DNA of 64,000 nucleotides from positions 558,001-622,000 of the forward strand of contig CP107851.1 of the NCBI GenBank assembly GCA_036013505.1. Reading direction: 5' to 3'. Both the position numbers and the translations under genes were made by a program. Of the stretch, positions 16,687 through 25,798 are shown one piece after another. This DNA comes from Streptomyces sp. NBC_00510 (lineage in GTDB: Bacteria > Actinomycetota > Actinomycetes > Streptomycetales > Streptomycetaceae). Position 1 is the stretch's first letter; each line of letters starts with the position of its first letter. The notes below the pieces were generated by a model. It saw only the letters and a list, made by a program, of their open reading frames with translations. It did no database searches and had not been told where the DNA came from.

Positions 16687-17465
16687 CATCCGAGTCGCAG
16701 CCCTCGAACCGTCTGTTCCCGCCGCGCCTGCCCGCCAGCCGCCTGGGTGTTGCAGTCGTTGCCGAGCTCGTCGACCTCATCGTGACGGGCCAGTTGAAGG
16801 AAGGCGCGTTGCTGCCTCCGGAGGGCCCGCTGAGCGAACACTTCGGCGTGAGTCGCACGGTGCTGCGTGAATCGGTGAAGCGGCTCGAGGAGAAGGGCCT
16901 GGTGATCGTTTCCCAGGGCCGCGGCACCCAGGTGCGGGCGCCGGGCTACTGGAACATGCTCGATCCGGTGGTGCTGTCCGCGTTGATCGACAACGATGCG
17001 ACGCTCGGTGTCCTCGACGAGCTGACGATCGTACGGGCGAGCCTCGAGTCGGCGATGGCGGGAGCCGTTGCCGCCACCCGCAGCGCGGATGGGTTGAGGC
17101 GGCTGGAGAACGCGTTGACCACGATGCGTGAGAGCGAGTCCGAGACGGACTCCTTCCGGCAGGCGGACGTGGTGTTCCACTACGCGCTCATGGAGATCTC
17201 CGGCAACCGGCTGGCGGAGAACATCGCCAAGCATCTGTACAAGCGCGCCACCGAGTCCAGCCGCTACCAGGGCATCGACCCCCCTGACGCGGTCACACTG
17301 ACCCTCAAGGAACACGCGGCGATCGTCGATGCCATCTCACGGAAGGACGTCGACGCGGCCCAGAAGGCGATGCACGATCACATCCACACCTCGTGGGAGC
17401 GTCGTCGGCTGCCCGACCACGCGCCACGGGCGCGCGGCCGGGCGCTCGATCAGGAGAGCGAGTAG
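16683..17465 (+). CDS. GntR-family (FadR/FCD subclass) repressor of the sugar cluster (260 aa)
   Basis: Residues 18-85 are a GntR winged helix: GQLKEGALLPPEGPLSEHFG, then VSRTVLRESVKRLEEKGLV. Residues 105-235 are an FCD effector domain; VVFHYALMEISGN, the EH of LKEHAAIVDAI and the His pair of AMHDHIH supply the metal-binding pattern known in this subclass. FCD regulators usually respond to sugar acids or other carboxylates. ATG 16683 lies inside operator site 1 and has no ribosome-binding site, consistent with a leaderless message. Its 3' end overlaps the convergent lactonase gene by 16 bases. Four operator copies define a regulon from here to 29636. Confidence 0.9.
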   Translation: MPSESQPSNRLFPPRLPASRLGVAVVAELVDLIVTGQLKEGALLPPEGPLSEHFGVSRTVLRESVKRLEEKGLVIVSQGRGTQVRAPGYWNMLDPVVLSALIDNDATLGVLDELTIVRASLESAMAGAVAATRSADGLRRLENALTTMRESESETDSFRQADVVFHYALMEISGNRLAENIAKHLYKRATESSRYQGIDPPDAVTLTLKEHAAIVDAISRKDVDAAQKAMHDHIHTSWERRRLPDHAPRARGRALDQESE

Positions 17466-18286
17466 ACGTCGGCAGCGTTGCCGCCGAACACACGTCCGCG
17501 TTCCGCGGCGGAAAGCCCCTCGAGCAGGGCTTCCACAGCTGACTTCCAGGGCGCCGCTCCCCCGCCGAGCTCCGCCAACGGCCAGTCGGAGCCATAGAGC
17601 AGACGCTCAGGACCGAAGGATCCCAGGGCGATCGTCACCGGGGCGGCGAGATCGGCTGCCCGCCACGATCCGGGGGCGAGGCCCGACGCGAGTCCCGAGA
17701 CCTTCGCGACGACGTTCGGTTGCCGCGCGAGATCCCGCAGCCGCGACGCCCACGTGCTCCTGTCCTGCCCGGGCACGGGCGGACCGCCGAGGTGATCGAG
17801 CACGAAGCGGAGTCCGCCGTGGCGCGCGGCCAAGCGGGTCGCCTGAGGAAGCTGCCACTCACGCACGACGAGGTCGAAGCAGAGGTCCTCACGCTCGAGT
17901 ACGGCGAGGCCCGCGCTGATCTCCTCGCGCATCATCCACTCCGGGTCCGGGTCGATGTGGGCCAGATGCCGCACCCCGACGACGGGGACAGCGGCGTCCT
18001 TGCGGATCCGGTCGAGCTGAGGTCCGACCTCCGCCGTGAGGTCGACCCACGCGACGAGGCCGGCGATGGCGGGAGAGTCCAGCTTGGCGAGCCGGATGCT
18101 CTCCTCGAGGCTGTTGCTCGACTGCACGACCACGGCACCGTCGAGTCCGGTCGAGGCCAGCATCCCACTCAGATCGCAGGCGCCGAAGTCGCGGGCGATC
18201 GGCGCCATGGTCTCCACGTCGATCCATTCCTGCGGGTCCACGGCCCGGTCCCACAGGTGCACATGGGCGTCGATGCCGGCGTTCAT
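17450..18286 (-). CDS. Amidohydrolase-family sugar lactonase (278 aa)
   Basis: The protein opens IDAHVHLWDRAVDPQEWID (HxH metal motif) and contains VGVRHLAHIDPDPEWM, RFVLDHLGGPP, VAKVSGL and LYGSDWPLA. This is the amidohydrolase-2 pattern of L-fucono/L-rhamnono-1,5-lactonases and 2-pyrone-4,6-dicarboxylate lactonases. In this operon, opening a 6-deoxyaldono-lactone to the free acid is the likely role. ATG 18286 overlaps the stop of the mutarotase gene (ATGA). It is the last gene of the importer operon and converges on the GntR gene. Confidence 0.88.
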   Translation of the reverse strand: MNAGIDAHVHLWDRAVDPQEWIDVETMAPIARDFGACDLSGMLASTGLDGAVVVQSSNSLEESIRLAKLDSPAIAGLVAWVDLTAEVGPQLDRIRKDAAVPVVGVRHLAHIDPDPEWMMREEISAGLAVLEREDLCFDLVVREWQLPQATRLAARHGGLRFVLDHLGGPPVPGQDRSTWASRLRDLARQPNVVAKVSGLASGLAPGSWRAADLAAPVTIALGSFGPERLLYGSDWPLAELGGGAAPWKSAVEALLEGLSAAERGRVFGGNAADVYSLS

Positions 18287-18621
18287 GCGAGGTGCCACAC
18301 TTCCTCGACAGGCTGCCACAGCGCCCCGGGATCACGCTCCTCGGCGATCCTCACCTGGCACGGGTCGGTGTGCGTCCACCATTCCTGCGAAACCGGGTCG
18401 TCGGCGATCCGTCGCATGTCCGCCTCGTGGTCCTCGCCGACGTACTCGTAGTAGGCGAAGAGGATGTCGCCGAAGATGAAGATGCTGTAGTTGCGTACGT
18501 TGCATTCGGTGAGCTTTCGCTCGACGCCCGGCCACACGGCACGGTGCAGCGTCAGGTACTCCTCGCGCTTGTCGGGCCGCACACCCACGACGAAGGCCCT
18601 GCGCTCGGGTCGACGGGTCAT
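18283..18621 (-). CDS. L-rhamnose mutarotase-family protein (112 aa)
   Basis: The sequence KREEYLTLHRAVWPGVERKL, then NVRNYSIFIFGDILFAYYEY and WWTHTDPCQ, follows the RhaM/DUF718 family, which interconverts alpha and beta anomers of L-rhamnose and related 6-deoxysugars. Length is normal for the family. It overlaps both neighbours by 4 bases, so it is translationally coupled to the dehydratase and lactonase. A mutarotase beside a lactonase fits supply of the right anomer to a sugar dehydrogenase. Confidence 0.9.
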   Translation of the reverse strand: MTRRPERRAFVVGVRPDKREEYLTLHRAVWPGVERKLTECNVRNYSIFIFGDILFAYYEYVGEDHEADMRRIADDPVSQEWWTHTDPCQVRIAEERDPGALWQPVEEVWHLA

Positions 18622-19799
18622 CGGGTTCGGCCTCCGCGGTGCGTCGGGTCGTCGATCACGTCGGGTTCGGCCACCAGCCGCAGGGCGGCGCGTTCGGGCC
18701 TGATGTGCGGGCCGGTCGCCGCGGGCCGGGGCGGAGCGGCGTCGGCCGGTGACATCCGGGACTCGTCGACGACGATCCCGATGCCCGGGCGATCGCCCAG
18801 GACGATGCCTCCGTCGTCGAACTGCTGGTCGACATCGAGACCGACGGGGAAGTGAAGGTCCTGGACTTCGAAGGTCAGCAGGTTCGGTACGGCGGCGGCG
18901 GCGTGCGCCACCGGGTTCGCGTTGTACGCGACGGGACTCACCGGCAGGTCGTGGGCGAGCGCGAGCGTTGCGACGCGGAGGAAATGGGTGATCCCCCACA
19001 CGTTGCCGACCTGCACGATGTCCACCGCGTTGGCGTCGAGCAGAGGGCGGTACTGCTCCAGCCCGGTCAGGTTCTCGCCGCTGGCGATCGCCGCGCGTAC
19101 CTTCCCGCGCAGCGAGGCCATGCCGGCCGCATCCCATCGGCGCAGCGGTTCCTCCACCCAAGTGAGGTCCATGCGCTCTTCGATGGCCGCGACATACCGG
19201 GCCGCCTGGGCGTGGTTCCACGACTCGTTGGCGTCGAACATGAGCGCCGGCCGACGGGAGTTGCGGCTGAGGACGTCGCGCATGATCTCCAGCCGGGGCA
19301 GGTCGCGGTCGAGGTCGCGGCCGCCCTTGAGCTTGCCGGCCTTGAACCCGCGGTCCGCGAACCGGCCGTAGAGGTCGACGAGTTCGTCCTCGGTCAGGCC
19401 GTACTCGAGACCGGACGCATAGCCGGGGACGAAGCGCTCGCGGGCCCCGAGGGTCCGCCAGAGCGGCTCGTCGGCGGCCTTGGCCTTGATGTCCCAGAGG
19501 GCCATGTCGACCGCCCCGATGGTGCCGAAGGTGGATCCTGAGTGACCGGCCTTGAACACCCAGTCGAGCATGCGGTCGTAGAGCGCCATGACCGAGCGCG
19601 GGTCGTCGCCCTCGATCGCGGGGAAGACACGGGCGATGTCGGCGTGGGCCCCGAGGCCCACTCCCTCGATTCCGCTGTCGGTCTCGATGATGAGGACGGG
19701 GACCGGCGTGGCGTGGCCGGGCTGGACACCGTTGACGTCCCCGGTGATTCTGCCCCAGTCGTGAACGGTGCTCAGACTGCGGTACCCGGTGATCTTCAT
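18618..19799 (-). CDS. Enolase-superfamily sugar-acid dehydratase (393 aa)
   Basis: The N-terminal capping domain is followed by a barrel with a KxK base motif (GFKAGKLKGG) and three metal ligands: the Asp of LMFDANESW, the Glu of WVEEPL and the Glu of ASGENLTG. These are the hallmarks of the mandelate racemase/muconate lactonizing group, which includes fuconate, rhamnonate and galactarate dehydratases. The Asp of the usual Asp-His dyad is present (VDIVQVGNV), but the segment where the His is expected reads PVSPVAYN. The predicted reaction is loss of water from an aldonate to give a 2-keto-3-deoxy acid. AAGGAGA precedes ATG 19799. The C-terminus carries about 50 extra, Pro/Arg-rich residues. 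Confidence 0.85.
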   Translation of the reverse strand: MKITGYRSLSTVHDWGRITGDVNGVQPGHATPVPVLIIETDSGIEGVGLGAHADIARVFPAIEGDDPRSVMALYDRMLDWVFKAGHSGSTFGTIGAVDMALWDIKAKAADEPLWRTLGARERFVPGYASGLEYGLTEDELVDLYGRFADRGFKAGKLKGGRDLDRDLPRLEIMRDVLSRNSRRPALMFDANESWNHAQAARYVAAIEERMDLTWVEEPLRRWDAAGMASLRGKVRAAIASGENLTGLEQYRPLLDANAVDIVQVGNVWGITHFLRVATLALAHDLPVSPVAYNANPVAHAAAAVPNLLTFEVQDLHFPVGLDVDQQFDDGGIVLGDRPGIGIVVDESRMSPADAAPPRPAATGPHIRPERAALRLVAEPDVIDDPTHRGGRTR

Positions 19800-19830
19800 C
19801 GGCGGTGGTTCTCCTTGCAAGTGCGAGTGG

Positions 19831-20739
19831 TCATTCCTTGGTTCCTCCAGCTGTCATGCCTGCGACCAGGAATCGCTGGGAAAACAGGAAGACGACCAGG
19901 ACGGGCAGGATCGACACGATCGTCCCCAGCGCCAAGGTGGGCAGCTGGACGGAGTCGGATCCCGCGGAGCTGGGATTGAAAGCCGGGGTCGACGCCAGGA
20001 GCGAGGTGAGCCCGACCTGGATCGGATAGCCGTCGCTCGAGGGCAGCATCACGAACGGGAGGAAGAAGTTGTTCCAGTTCTGTACGAAGCTGAAGAACGC
20101 CACCAGGGCGACGATCGGGGCGGCCAGCGGAAGGGCGACCCGGGTGAAGACCTGGAAGCCGTTGCAGCCGTCGATGCGCGCGGCCGCGAGGATGTCCCGA
20201 GGGATGCTGGTCGAGAAGTAGATGTAGGTGAGATAGACGCCGAACGGGAAGAACGACATGGGCAGGATCACCGACAGCGGGCTCCCGATCAGCCCGACGC
20301 CGTTCAGCTCGAGGAAGATGGGCAGCACCAGTGCGGTGTTGGGGATCAGCATGACGACGAGCGTCAGCACGAGCAGCGCCTGCCGAAGCCTGAACTCCGT
20401 GAGCGCGAGCGCGTAGCCGGCGGGGATGCTCACGAGGAGCGTGATCACCAGAGCGCCGATCGCGTACAGCGCGGAGTTCCCGATCCAGGTCGTCACCGCA
20501 CCGTCCTGGAAGTCGAACAGCTGGTGCCAGTTGGCGACGAAGTCCGACCACGACCCGAGCGAGAACGGGTCGGCGACGACGAGCGTCTTCGAGGACTTCG
20601 TGACCGCGAGGAGCAGCCAGACGATCGGGACGGCGAAGAACAGGACGAAGACGACGAGCAGGACGCCGATGATGGACCGCCCGCTCCACCCGCTGAGGCT
20701 CGGCCGACGGCGTTCGGCAGAGAGTGCTGCCATGGTCAT
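19831..20739 (-). CDS. Carbohydrate ABC importer permease, MalG type (302 aa)
   Basis: Six transmembrane segments are visible, with the cytoplasmic EAA-like loop DILAAARIDGCNGFQVFTRV that contacts the ATPase. Proteins of this type pair with a MalF-like permease and a sugar-binding lipoprotein. ATG 20739 overlaps the stop of the MalF-type gene (ATGA). No ATPase gene lies in the cluster; in Streptomyces a shared MsiK-type ATPase often energises such importers (established for several systems, inferred here). Confidence 0.93.
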   Translation of the reverse strand: MTMAALSAERRRPSLSGWSGRSIIGVLLVVFVLFFAVPIVWLLLAVTKSSKTLVVADPFSLGSWSDFVANWHQLFDFQDGAVTTWIGNSALYAIGALVITLLVSIPAGYALALTEFRLRQALLVLTLVVMLIPNTALVLPIFLELNGVGLIGSPLSVILPMSFFPFGVYLTYIYFSTSIPRDILAAARIDGCNGFQVFTRVALPLAAPIVALVAFFSFVQNWNNFFLPFVMLPSSDGYPIQVGLTSLLASTPAFNPSSAGSDSVQLPTLALGTIVSILPVLVVFLFSQRFLVAGMTAGGTKE

Positions 20740-21689
20740 TCCTTCTCGAAGAGGCCGCCGCGGGTCACGAACACCCAGGACAGCAGGAGCGCGACGACCA
20801 GCAGGATCAGCGAGATCGCGGCCGCGCCGTTGAAGTCGTTCTGCTGGAAGGCGTACTGGTAGGCCAGCTGGTTGAGCGAGTAGTCGTTGGGCACCACCGC
20901 GTTGCTGGCCTGGCTGAGCAACTGCGGTTCGACGAACAGCTGGGTGCCGGCCGCGAGCGACATGACGCCCATGTACGCGACCCACTTGCGCAGCATCGGC
21001 AGCTGGATCCGAAGCGCGATCTGGACGGCGTTCGCACCGTCGATGCGGGCGGCCTCGATCACTTCGGTGCTGATGTTGTTGAGGGCGCCGTACATGATGA
21101 GGATCCAGCCGCCGGCTCCGGTCCAGAACGCGATGATCGCGAAGATCGCCGGAAGGTGGCCGGGTTGGATCACCTGCACGAAGCTCTCGAACCCCATCGC
21201 CGTGAGCAGACCGCTGACCGGGCTCGCGGTCGGATCGAGGACGAAGAGCCACAACAGGACGCTGGACGCGCCCGCCAGCGCGCCGGGCAGGTAGTAGACG
21301 AAGCGCAGGGTCGTGCTGACCCACCGCACACCGACGGCGTGGACCACCAGCGCCAGGCCGACGACGAAGAGGACCAGCCCGAGGAGCCAGATGAGGAGAT
21401 AGGTGGTCACGTGGAACACGGCCGGCCAGAACCGGAAGTCGCCGACGACCTTGGTGAAGTTGTCGAAGCCTGCGAATCCACCGTCGGCGTTCGTGAAGGC
21501 CAGGACTACTGCGTAGAGCGAGGGGACGATCCCGAACACGACGGCGAGCAACGCGTAGGGCGAGACGAAGAGATAGCCGATCGGACTACGAGCGAAGGCG
21601 CGGCCGGCCGGCCGGCCGCTGCCCCGGCCCGACCGCCGACGCCCCGAGGCGTCAACGGCCGGCCGGCCACTCGGAGGAGCCAGGGTCAT
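20736..21689 (-). CDS. Carbohydrate ABC importer permease, MalF type (317 aa)
   Basis: A basic, Gly/Arg-rich cytoplasmic leader of about 35 residues precedes six membrane segments. The EAA loop reads EVIEAARIDGANAVQIALRI. It begins one base after the stop of the binding-protein gene and overlaps the MalG-type gene, so the three transporter genes form one translational unit. The family imports oligo- or monosaccharides. Confidence 0.93.
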   Translation of the reverse strand: MTLAPPSGRPAVDASGRRRSGRGSGRPAGRAFARSPIGYLFVSPYALLAVVFGIVPSLYAVVLAFTNADGGFAGFDNFTKVVGDFRFWPAVFHVTTYLLIWLLGLVLFVVGLALVVHAVGVRWVSTTLRFVYYLPGALAGASSVLLWLFVLDPTASPVSGLLTAMGFESFVQVIQPGHLPAIFAIIAFWTGAGGWILIMYGALNNISTEVIEAARIDGANAVQIALRIQLPMLRKWVAYMGVMSLAAGTQLFVEPQLLSQASNAVVPNDYSLNQLAYQYAFQQNDFNGAAAISLILLVVALLLSWVFVTRGGLFEKE

Positions 21690-21690
21690 T

Positions 21691-23061
21691 TCAGTTCACC
21701 TTGTATCCGTTGACCTCGGCCTGGTTCTCGATGGCCGTCTGCCAGGTCGGCAGCAGGTCCACGATCGACTTGCCGCCCGTGATCCCCGGGGTCATCGTCT
21801 TCGCCCATATCGCCTCCTGGCTGAACATGGGGTAACCCCAGCCGTCCCAGACCTGCGACGCCGCGGTCACCACCGGCTGCAGCGGGGTGGCGTAGTACTT
21901 GCTCGCCTCCTGCTTGGCGATCCACTTCTGTGCGGCGGGCGCGTACGCCGGGTAACCCGGTGCGACATTCACCTGGTACTCGTCGGCCGTGGTGACGAAC
22001 CGGACGAACTTCTCGGCGGCCTTCAGGTTCTTCGAATGGCTGGAGACGAACCAGGTTCCGCCACCAACGTTGCCCGTCACGGCCGCGCTCTCGCCCTTCC
22101 ACGGCAACGGCGCGGCGACACCGAGCTGCCCGGCCGGCACCTTGAGCGACTGGGGGTTGTTGAAGATCGCGCCGGCGTACCAGGCCGGACCCGGCATCAT
22201 CAGCACCTTGCCCGAGTACTTCTTCAGGAACTCGGGCGTGAACACGCTGACCACCGGCACGGTCCCGTTGTCGCGGAGGACGTCGAGCATCGAGGCCGCC
22301 CGCTTGCACTCGGTCGAGTCGGTCTTCACGGTGAGGGACTTGGGGCCGGGCACGTCATTGGCCTGGCACTTGCTCCCCCACATGAACACCTCGGGCGTCC
22401 AGGCGTCCCCGGCCGTCCCGACGATGTAGCCGGGGTGCTCCTTGGCGACCTTCTCCCCGAGCGCCTGGTACTCCTCCCACGTGGTCGGGAGGGCGTAGCC
22501 GAACTGATCCAGCAGGGACTTGTTGTACCAGAGCACCGCCTGGGCGAGGTCGTTGCGCAGGCAGTACACGCGGCCGTCCACCGTGCAGGGGTTGAGCGAG
22601 CCCTCGGTGAAGTTGCTGAGCGTGTCCTTCGGGACGAGGCCCTTGTCCAGCACGGCCGCGAACGCCTGCTTGCCGGCGCTCTTCTGGCTGGCCCATGCCG
22701 CGTCGTTGTTCTGGCTGGAGAAGACGACATCGGGCCAGCCACTGCCGGCGCGGTCGAAGAGCTGCATCTTCGTCCGGAAGGAGTTGGACCCGTTGGCCGA
22801 CCCGTCATAGGTGACGACCTTGATCTTGGTGTCCGGGTTCGCCGTCTGGAACGCCTTCGCGGCAGCCTGCCGGTCCGCGTCCACCCAGACGGTGATCGTC
22901 GAGGAGGCCTCCTGCTTGGCTTCGGGAAAGCCGTACGACCCGTTCGCCGAGCTGCCTTGGCCGCCGCAACCAGCGAGGGTCAGGAGTGCCGTTGCGGCGC
23001 ACATTACGGCGACGGTCGACGCCTTGCGGCGCGAACGCACCAAAGTGTGGATTCCGGCCAT
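21691..23061 (-). CDS. Sugar-binding lipoprotein of the ABC importer (456 aa)
   Basis: The signal sequence ends in a lipobox, LLTLAGCGG, so the protein should be lipid-anchored outside the membrane. The mature part follows the extracellular solute-binding family 1 fold: ITVWVDADRQAAAKAFQTAN near the start, VVFSSQNNDAAW, LWYNKSLLDQFGYALPTTW, and GNVGGGTWFVSSHSKNLKAA. AAGGA lies 7 bases before ATG 23061. It is the first gene of a six-gene unit (importer, dehydratase, mutarotase, lactonase), and its promoter contains operator site 2 inside the -35/-10 spacer. Confidence 0.93.
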   Translation of the reverse strand: MAGIHTLVRSRRKASTVAVMCAATALLTLAGCGGQGSSANGSYGFPEAKQEASSTITVWVDADRQAAAKAFQTANPDTKIKVVTYDGSANGSNSFRTKMQLFDRAGSGWPDVVFSSQNNDAAWASQKSAGKQAFAAVLDKGLVPKDTLSNFTEGSLNPCTVDGRVYCLRNDLAQAVLWYNKSLLDQFGYALPTTWEEYQALGEKVAKEHPGYIVGTAGDAWTPEVFMWGSKCQANDVPGPKSLTVKTDSTECKRAASMLDVLRDNGTVPVVSVFTPEFLKKYSGKVLMMPGPAWYAGAIFNNPQSLKVPAGQLGVAAPLPWKGESAAVTGNVGGGTWFVSSHSKNLKAAEKFVRFVTTADEYQVNVAPGYPAYAPAAQKWIAKQEASKYYATPLQPVVTAASQVWDGWGYPMFSQEAIWAKTMTPGITGGKSIVDLLPTWQTAIENQAEVNGYKVN

Positions 23062-23106
23062 GGGATGTCCTTGTCTTGTCGACTTCGTTGACGACTCCGC
23101 GCCTGG

Positions 23107-23136
23107 ACTGTAGGGCATACGTATGATGTTTGTCAT
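23107..23136 (-). promoter_or_regulatory. Importer-operon promoter with GntR operator site 2
   Basis: On the minus strand a -35 element ATGACA (23136-23131) and a -10 element TACAGT (23112-23107) flank an 18-base spacer that holds AACATCATACGTATGC (23130-23115). Binding there would exclude RNA polymerase. This is the clearest promoter-operator arrangement in the cluster. Confidence 0.75.
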
Positions 23137-23379
23137 TACTTTGGGTGGCTGTTGTCGTTCCGATCTTGAGGGTGCGCATCGAACGGTGGCCGGGTTGGGG
23201 TGGTTGCCGTCGGCTGCGGGCATGAGAGCCTGGCTTCTTGGCAGTTCGGGGTCGCGAAGCCAACCGACATCCAAGGGACCCTGGCAGCGCCGGCCAGGCC
23301 AGCCCCTCAACGCCACACCGGCACCTGCGCCTTTTGGCTTCGCCGAAACCCAGGGCACCGACGGCCCGCCCGCAGCCGG
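23137..23379. other. Gene-free stretch downstream of a kinase remnant
   Basis: No supported gene. It separates the importer promoter from the 3' end of the decayed kinase. Open frames here show no family motif. Confidence 0.4.
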
Positions 23380-23890
23380 CACGTCCGGGACGTCCGCCGG
23401 TAGAGGCAGGCCGCCATGTCGGCCGCCTCGGTGTAGCCGGCAAGGAAGTCGGCGGCGAAGCCGCGCCCGCGCCCACCGAGTCCACGACCGGGACCGCGAG
23501 GGCGGCACGCTCGAGTACAGCTCCGCCGTGGAAGCCGCTGCTGCCGGCGGCACCCCGCTTGACCAGCGCCGTCGACGGACCGGGATGCTCAAGCGCGGGG
23601 ACGAGTTCCGCAGGGTCCGCTCTCGCGTGCCGAGTCGGAGATCGATACGGTGATCCCGGTGACGTGATCCACCAGTGGGAGTCGAAGTCGTCCACGGCCG
23701 GACAGCGGCCGGGGCTTCCGAACTCGCCCTGCCCGGACCGCCTCATTGCCGAGGGGGCCGCGGACCAGGGCAACGTTGCTGTCCGCGCACGCCGGTCGCG
23801 GTGCGGTCATCGACCACCTCGAGGAGGTCGCCGGCGTCGGCGGCGCGGAACAGCCCCATCGTTGAGGCGGAGGTCAGCACGTGATCGCCC
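23380..23890 (-). pseudogene. PfkB-family 2-keto-3-deoxy-sugar-acid kinase remnant
   Basis: Minus-strand pieces in different frames match a PfkB kinase in order. The N-terminal strand is VLTSASTMGLFRAADAGDLL; ADSNVALVRGPLGNEAVRAG is the sugar-binding (ESNVA) region; STALVKRGAAG and VVDSVGAG form the C-terminal anion-hole motif; and FLAGYTEAADMAACLYRR follows after a frameshift that destroys the catalytic GAGDAF. Between the N- and C-terminal parts well over a hundred residues are missing. It lies directly downstream of the SDR gene in the same orientation, so it was probably the last gene of that unit. Confidence 0.7.
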
Positions 23891-23953
23891 GTCAGGCTGC
23901 CCGCGCCGTTTCCCGCCGGAGCGTCGTCACCACCGACGGGCGTTCGCAGAGCC

Positions 23954-24715
23954 TCATCGGCCCAGCCAGCCACCGTCGACCGGCAGGACCGTCCCGGAGA
24001 CGTAGCGCGCGGCGTCCGACGCCAAGAACACGGCAGCGCCTGCGATGTCCTCCGCCGTTCCCCACCGCCCCGCCGGTATCCGCTCGAGGATCGCGCGAGA
24101 CCGGTCAGGATCGTCCTGAAGCGCTTGGGTGTTGTCGGTCGCGATGTAGCCCGGGGCGATGCCGTTGACGGTCACACCGTGTCCGGCCCACTCGTTCGAG
24201 AGCGCCCGGATCAGTCCCGCCACGCCGGACTTGGCCGCCGCATAGCCCGGCACGTTGATCCCGCCCTGGAACGAGAGCAGGGAGGCGGTGAAGACGATGC
24301 GCCCGTGCCGCGCCTCCAGCATCCTCCGCCCGAGAACCTGGCTGAGCACGAACGTGCTGGTGAGATCGACTTCGAGCACCTCGTCGAACCATTCCAGGGG
24401 GTGCTCGGCGGCGGGAGCACGGCGGATGGTCCCGGCGTTGTTGACCAGGATGTCCACCGGGCGCTCGCCTGCAGCGAGTTCTTCCGCGAACCGGGTCACC
24501 TGCTGCCGGTCCGCGAAGTCGACGCGGTGTCCCGAGAACTCACGGCCGAGCCGGCGCACGCGGTCGCCGATCGCCGATGACTCGGGATCGAGGGTGGCGG
24601 AGACTCCGACGATGTCGGCACCGGCAGCAGCCAGGGCCTCGGCAACGGCGAACCCTATTCCACGCTTGGCCCCCGTCACGACAGCGAGGCGCCCGGTCAG
24701 GTCGAACAGGTTCAT
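23954..24715 (-). CDS. SDR oxidoreductase, KduD-like (253 aa)
   Basis: A classical SDR with TGAKRGIGFAVAEALA (cofactor), LVNNAGTIRR, FTASLLSFQG (Ser), and PGYAAAKSGV (YxxxK), ending in GTVLPVDGGW. The closest named relatives by pattern are 2-keto-3-deoxygluconate 5-dehydrogenase and 2-keto-3-deoxy-L-fuconate 4-dehydrogenase. In this cluster, oxidation of the keto-deoxy acid produced by the dehydratase is the most economical role (inference). ATG 24715 overlaps the stop of the zinc dehydrogenase gene (ATGA). Confidence 0.9.
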   Translation of the reverse strand: MNLFDLTGRLAVVTGAKRGIGFAVAEALAAAGADIVGVSATLDPESSAIGDRVRRLGREFSGHRVDFADRQQVTRFAEELAAGERPVDILVNNAGTIRRAPAAEHPLEWFDEVLEVDLTSTFVLSQVLGRRMLEARHGRIVFTASLLSFQGGINVPGYAAAKSGVAGLIRALSNEWAGHGVTVNGIAPGYIATDNTQALQDDPDRSRAILERIPAGRWGTAEDIAGAAVFLASDAARYVSGTVLPVDGGWLGR

Positions 24716-25731
24716 GACGCGCTCACCTCGACGAGCAGCTTCATCGCCTGCCCGGCCTCGAGGACACCGAACGCCGATTCCACGTCGCTCAGGGGCACGA
24801 TGCCCGTGATGAGCTTCTCGGCCGGTATCGCGCCCTCGGCCAAGAGCTCGATGGCACGCTCGAAGTCGTGGCGCCGGTAGACCCGTGCACCGAGCAACCT
24901 CAGCTCCCGCCAGAACACGCGGTGCAGGTCGATCGGCCGCGGTTGCGAGTGGATGGCCACCACCACGAGCGTGCCGCGGACCTTCGCCAGGCTGGTGGCG
25001 GCGAGCACGGCGGCGGCCGAGCCGGAGACTTCGAACACGACGTCCGCTCCGGCGCCGTCCGTCCACTCCTCCACCCAGGCGACCTGATCGACCGACGAGG
25101 GGTCCAGCGTCGTCAGCCCCATCTCCTCGGCAGCGGCCCGCCGGGTCGGGTCGATCTCGGCGATCGCGACTTCGGCACCGAACGCGGCAGCGACGGTCGC
25201 GATCAGAACGCCGATCGGGCCCGCACCGATGACGACCGCCTTGTCGCCTGCGGCAAGTTCGGAACGGCGTACGTCGTGAACCGCCACCGCGACCGGCTCC
25301 ACCAGCGCGGCGTCCCGCAGCGAGATCTGCGAAGGCAGCCGCACGAGTGTCGACGCCGGTACGTTCCAGTACTCCTGAAGGGCTCCGGGGCTGTCTATGC
25401 CGATGAAGTCCAGGTTCTGGCAGATGTGCTGGTTCCCCGCACGGCAGGCCGGACAAGTGCCGTCCCAGGCCAGCGGCATGACGGTCACCGCATCGCCCAC
25501 CGACCAGCCCTCCACGCCGGCGCCGAGGGCGACGATCGTGCCCGACATCTCGTGTCCGATCGTCGCCGGCTTGCTGACCCGGCCGTCCATGTCCCCGTGG
25601 AACACGTGGAGGTCCGTGCCGCAGATTCCGACGTACGCCACGGCGACACGGACCTCCCCCGCACGCGGCTCAGCCGGTTCCCGCTCCTCGACCGTCATCG
25701 TGCGCGCGCCTACGTAACTTGCCGCCAACAT
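24712..25731 (-). CDS. Zinc-dependent medium-chain alcohol dehydrogenase (339 aa)
   Basis: The protein shows GICGTDLHVFHG and ATIGHEMSG (catalytic zinc ligands), a shortened structural-zinc loop with three visible cysteines (GTCPACRAGNQHIC), and the Rossmann motif VIGAGPIGVLIAT. This is the threonine dehydrogenase/polyol dehydrogenase branch of MDR enzymes. GGAGGAG precedes ATG 25731. Its substrate may be a sugar, sugar alcohol or lactaldehyde arising in the same pathway. The promoter region is shared with the divergent aldo/keto reductase and contains operator site 3. Confidence 0.9.
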   Translation of the reverse strand: MLAASYVGARTMTVEEREPAEPRAGEVRVAVAYVGICGTDLHVFHGDMDGRVSKPATIGHEMSGTIVALGAGVEGWSVGDAVTVMPLAWDGTCPACRAGNQHICQNLDFIGIDSPGALQEYWNVPASTLVRLPSQISLRDAALVEPVAVAVHDVRRSELAAGDKAVVIGAGPIGVLIATVAAAFGAEVAIAEIDPTRRAAAEEMGLTTLDPSSVDQVAWVEEWTDGAGADVVFEVSGSAAAVLAATSLAKVRGTLVVVAIHSQPRPIDLHRVFWRELRLLGARVYRRHDFERAIELLAEGAIPAEKLITGIVPLSDVESAFGVLEAGQAMKLLVEVSAS

Positions 25732-25798
25732 ACCGATCGGCTCCTCCTCGCTATGTCGCGGGCCGCAGCGGCCCACAGCCCTGCGCAGCCTAACAGGA

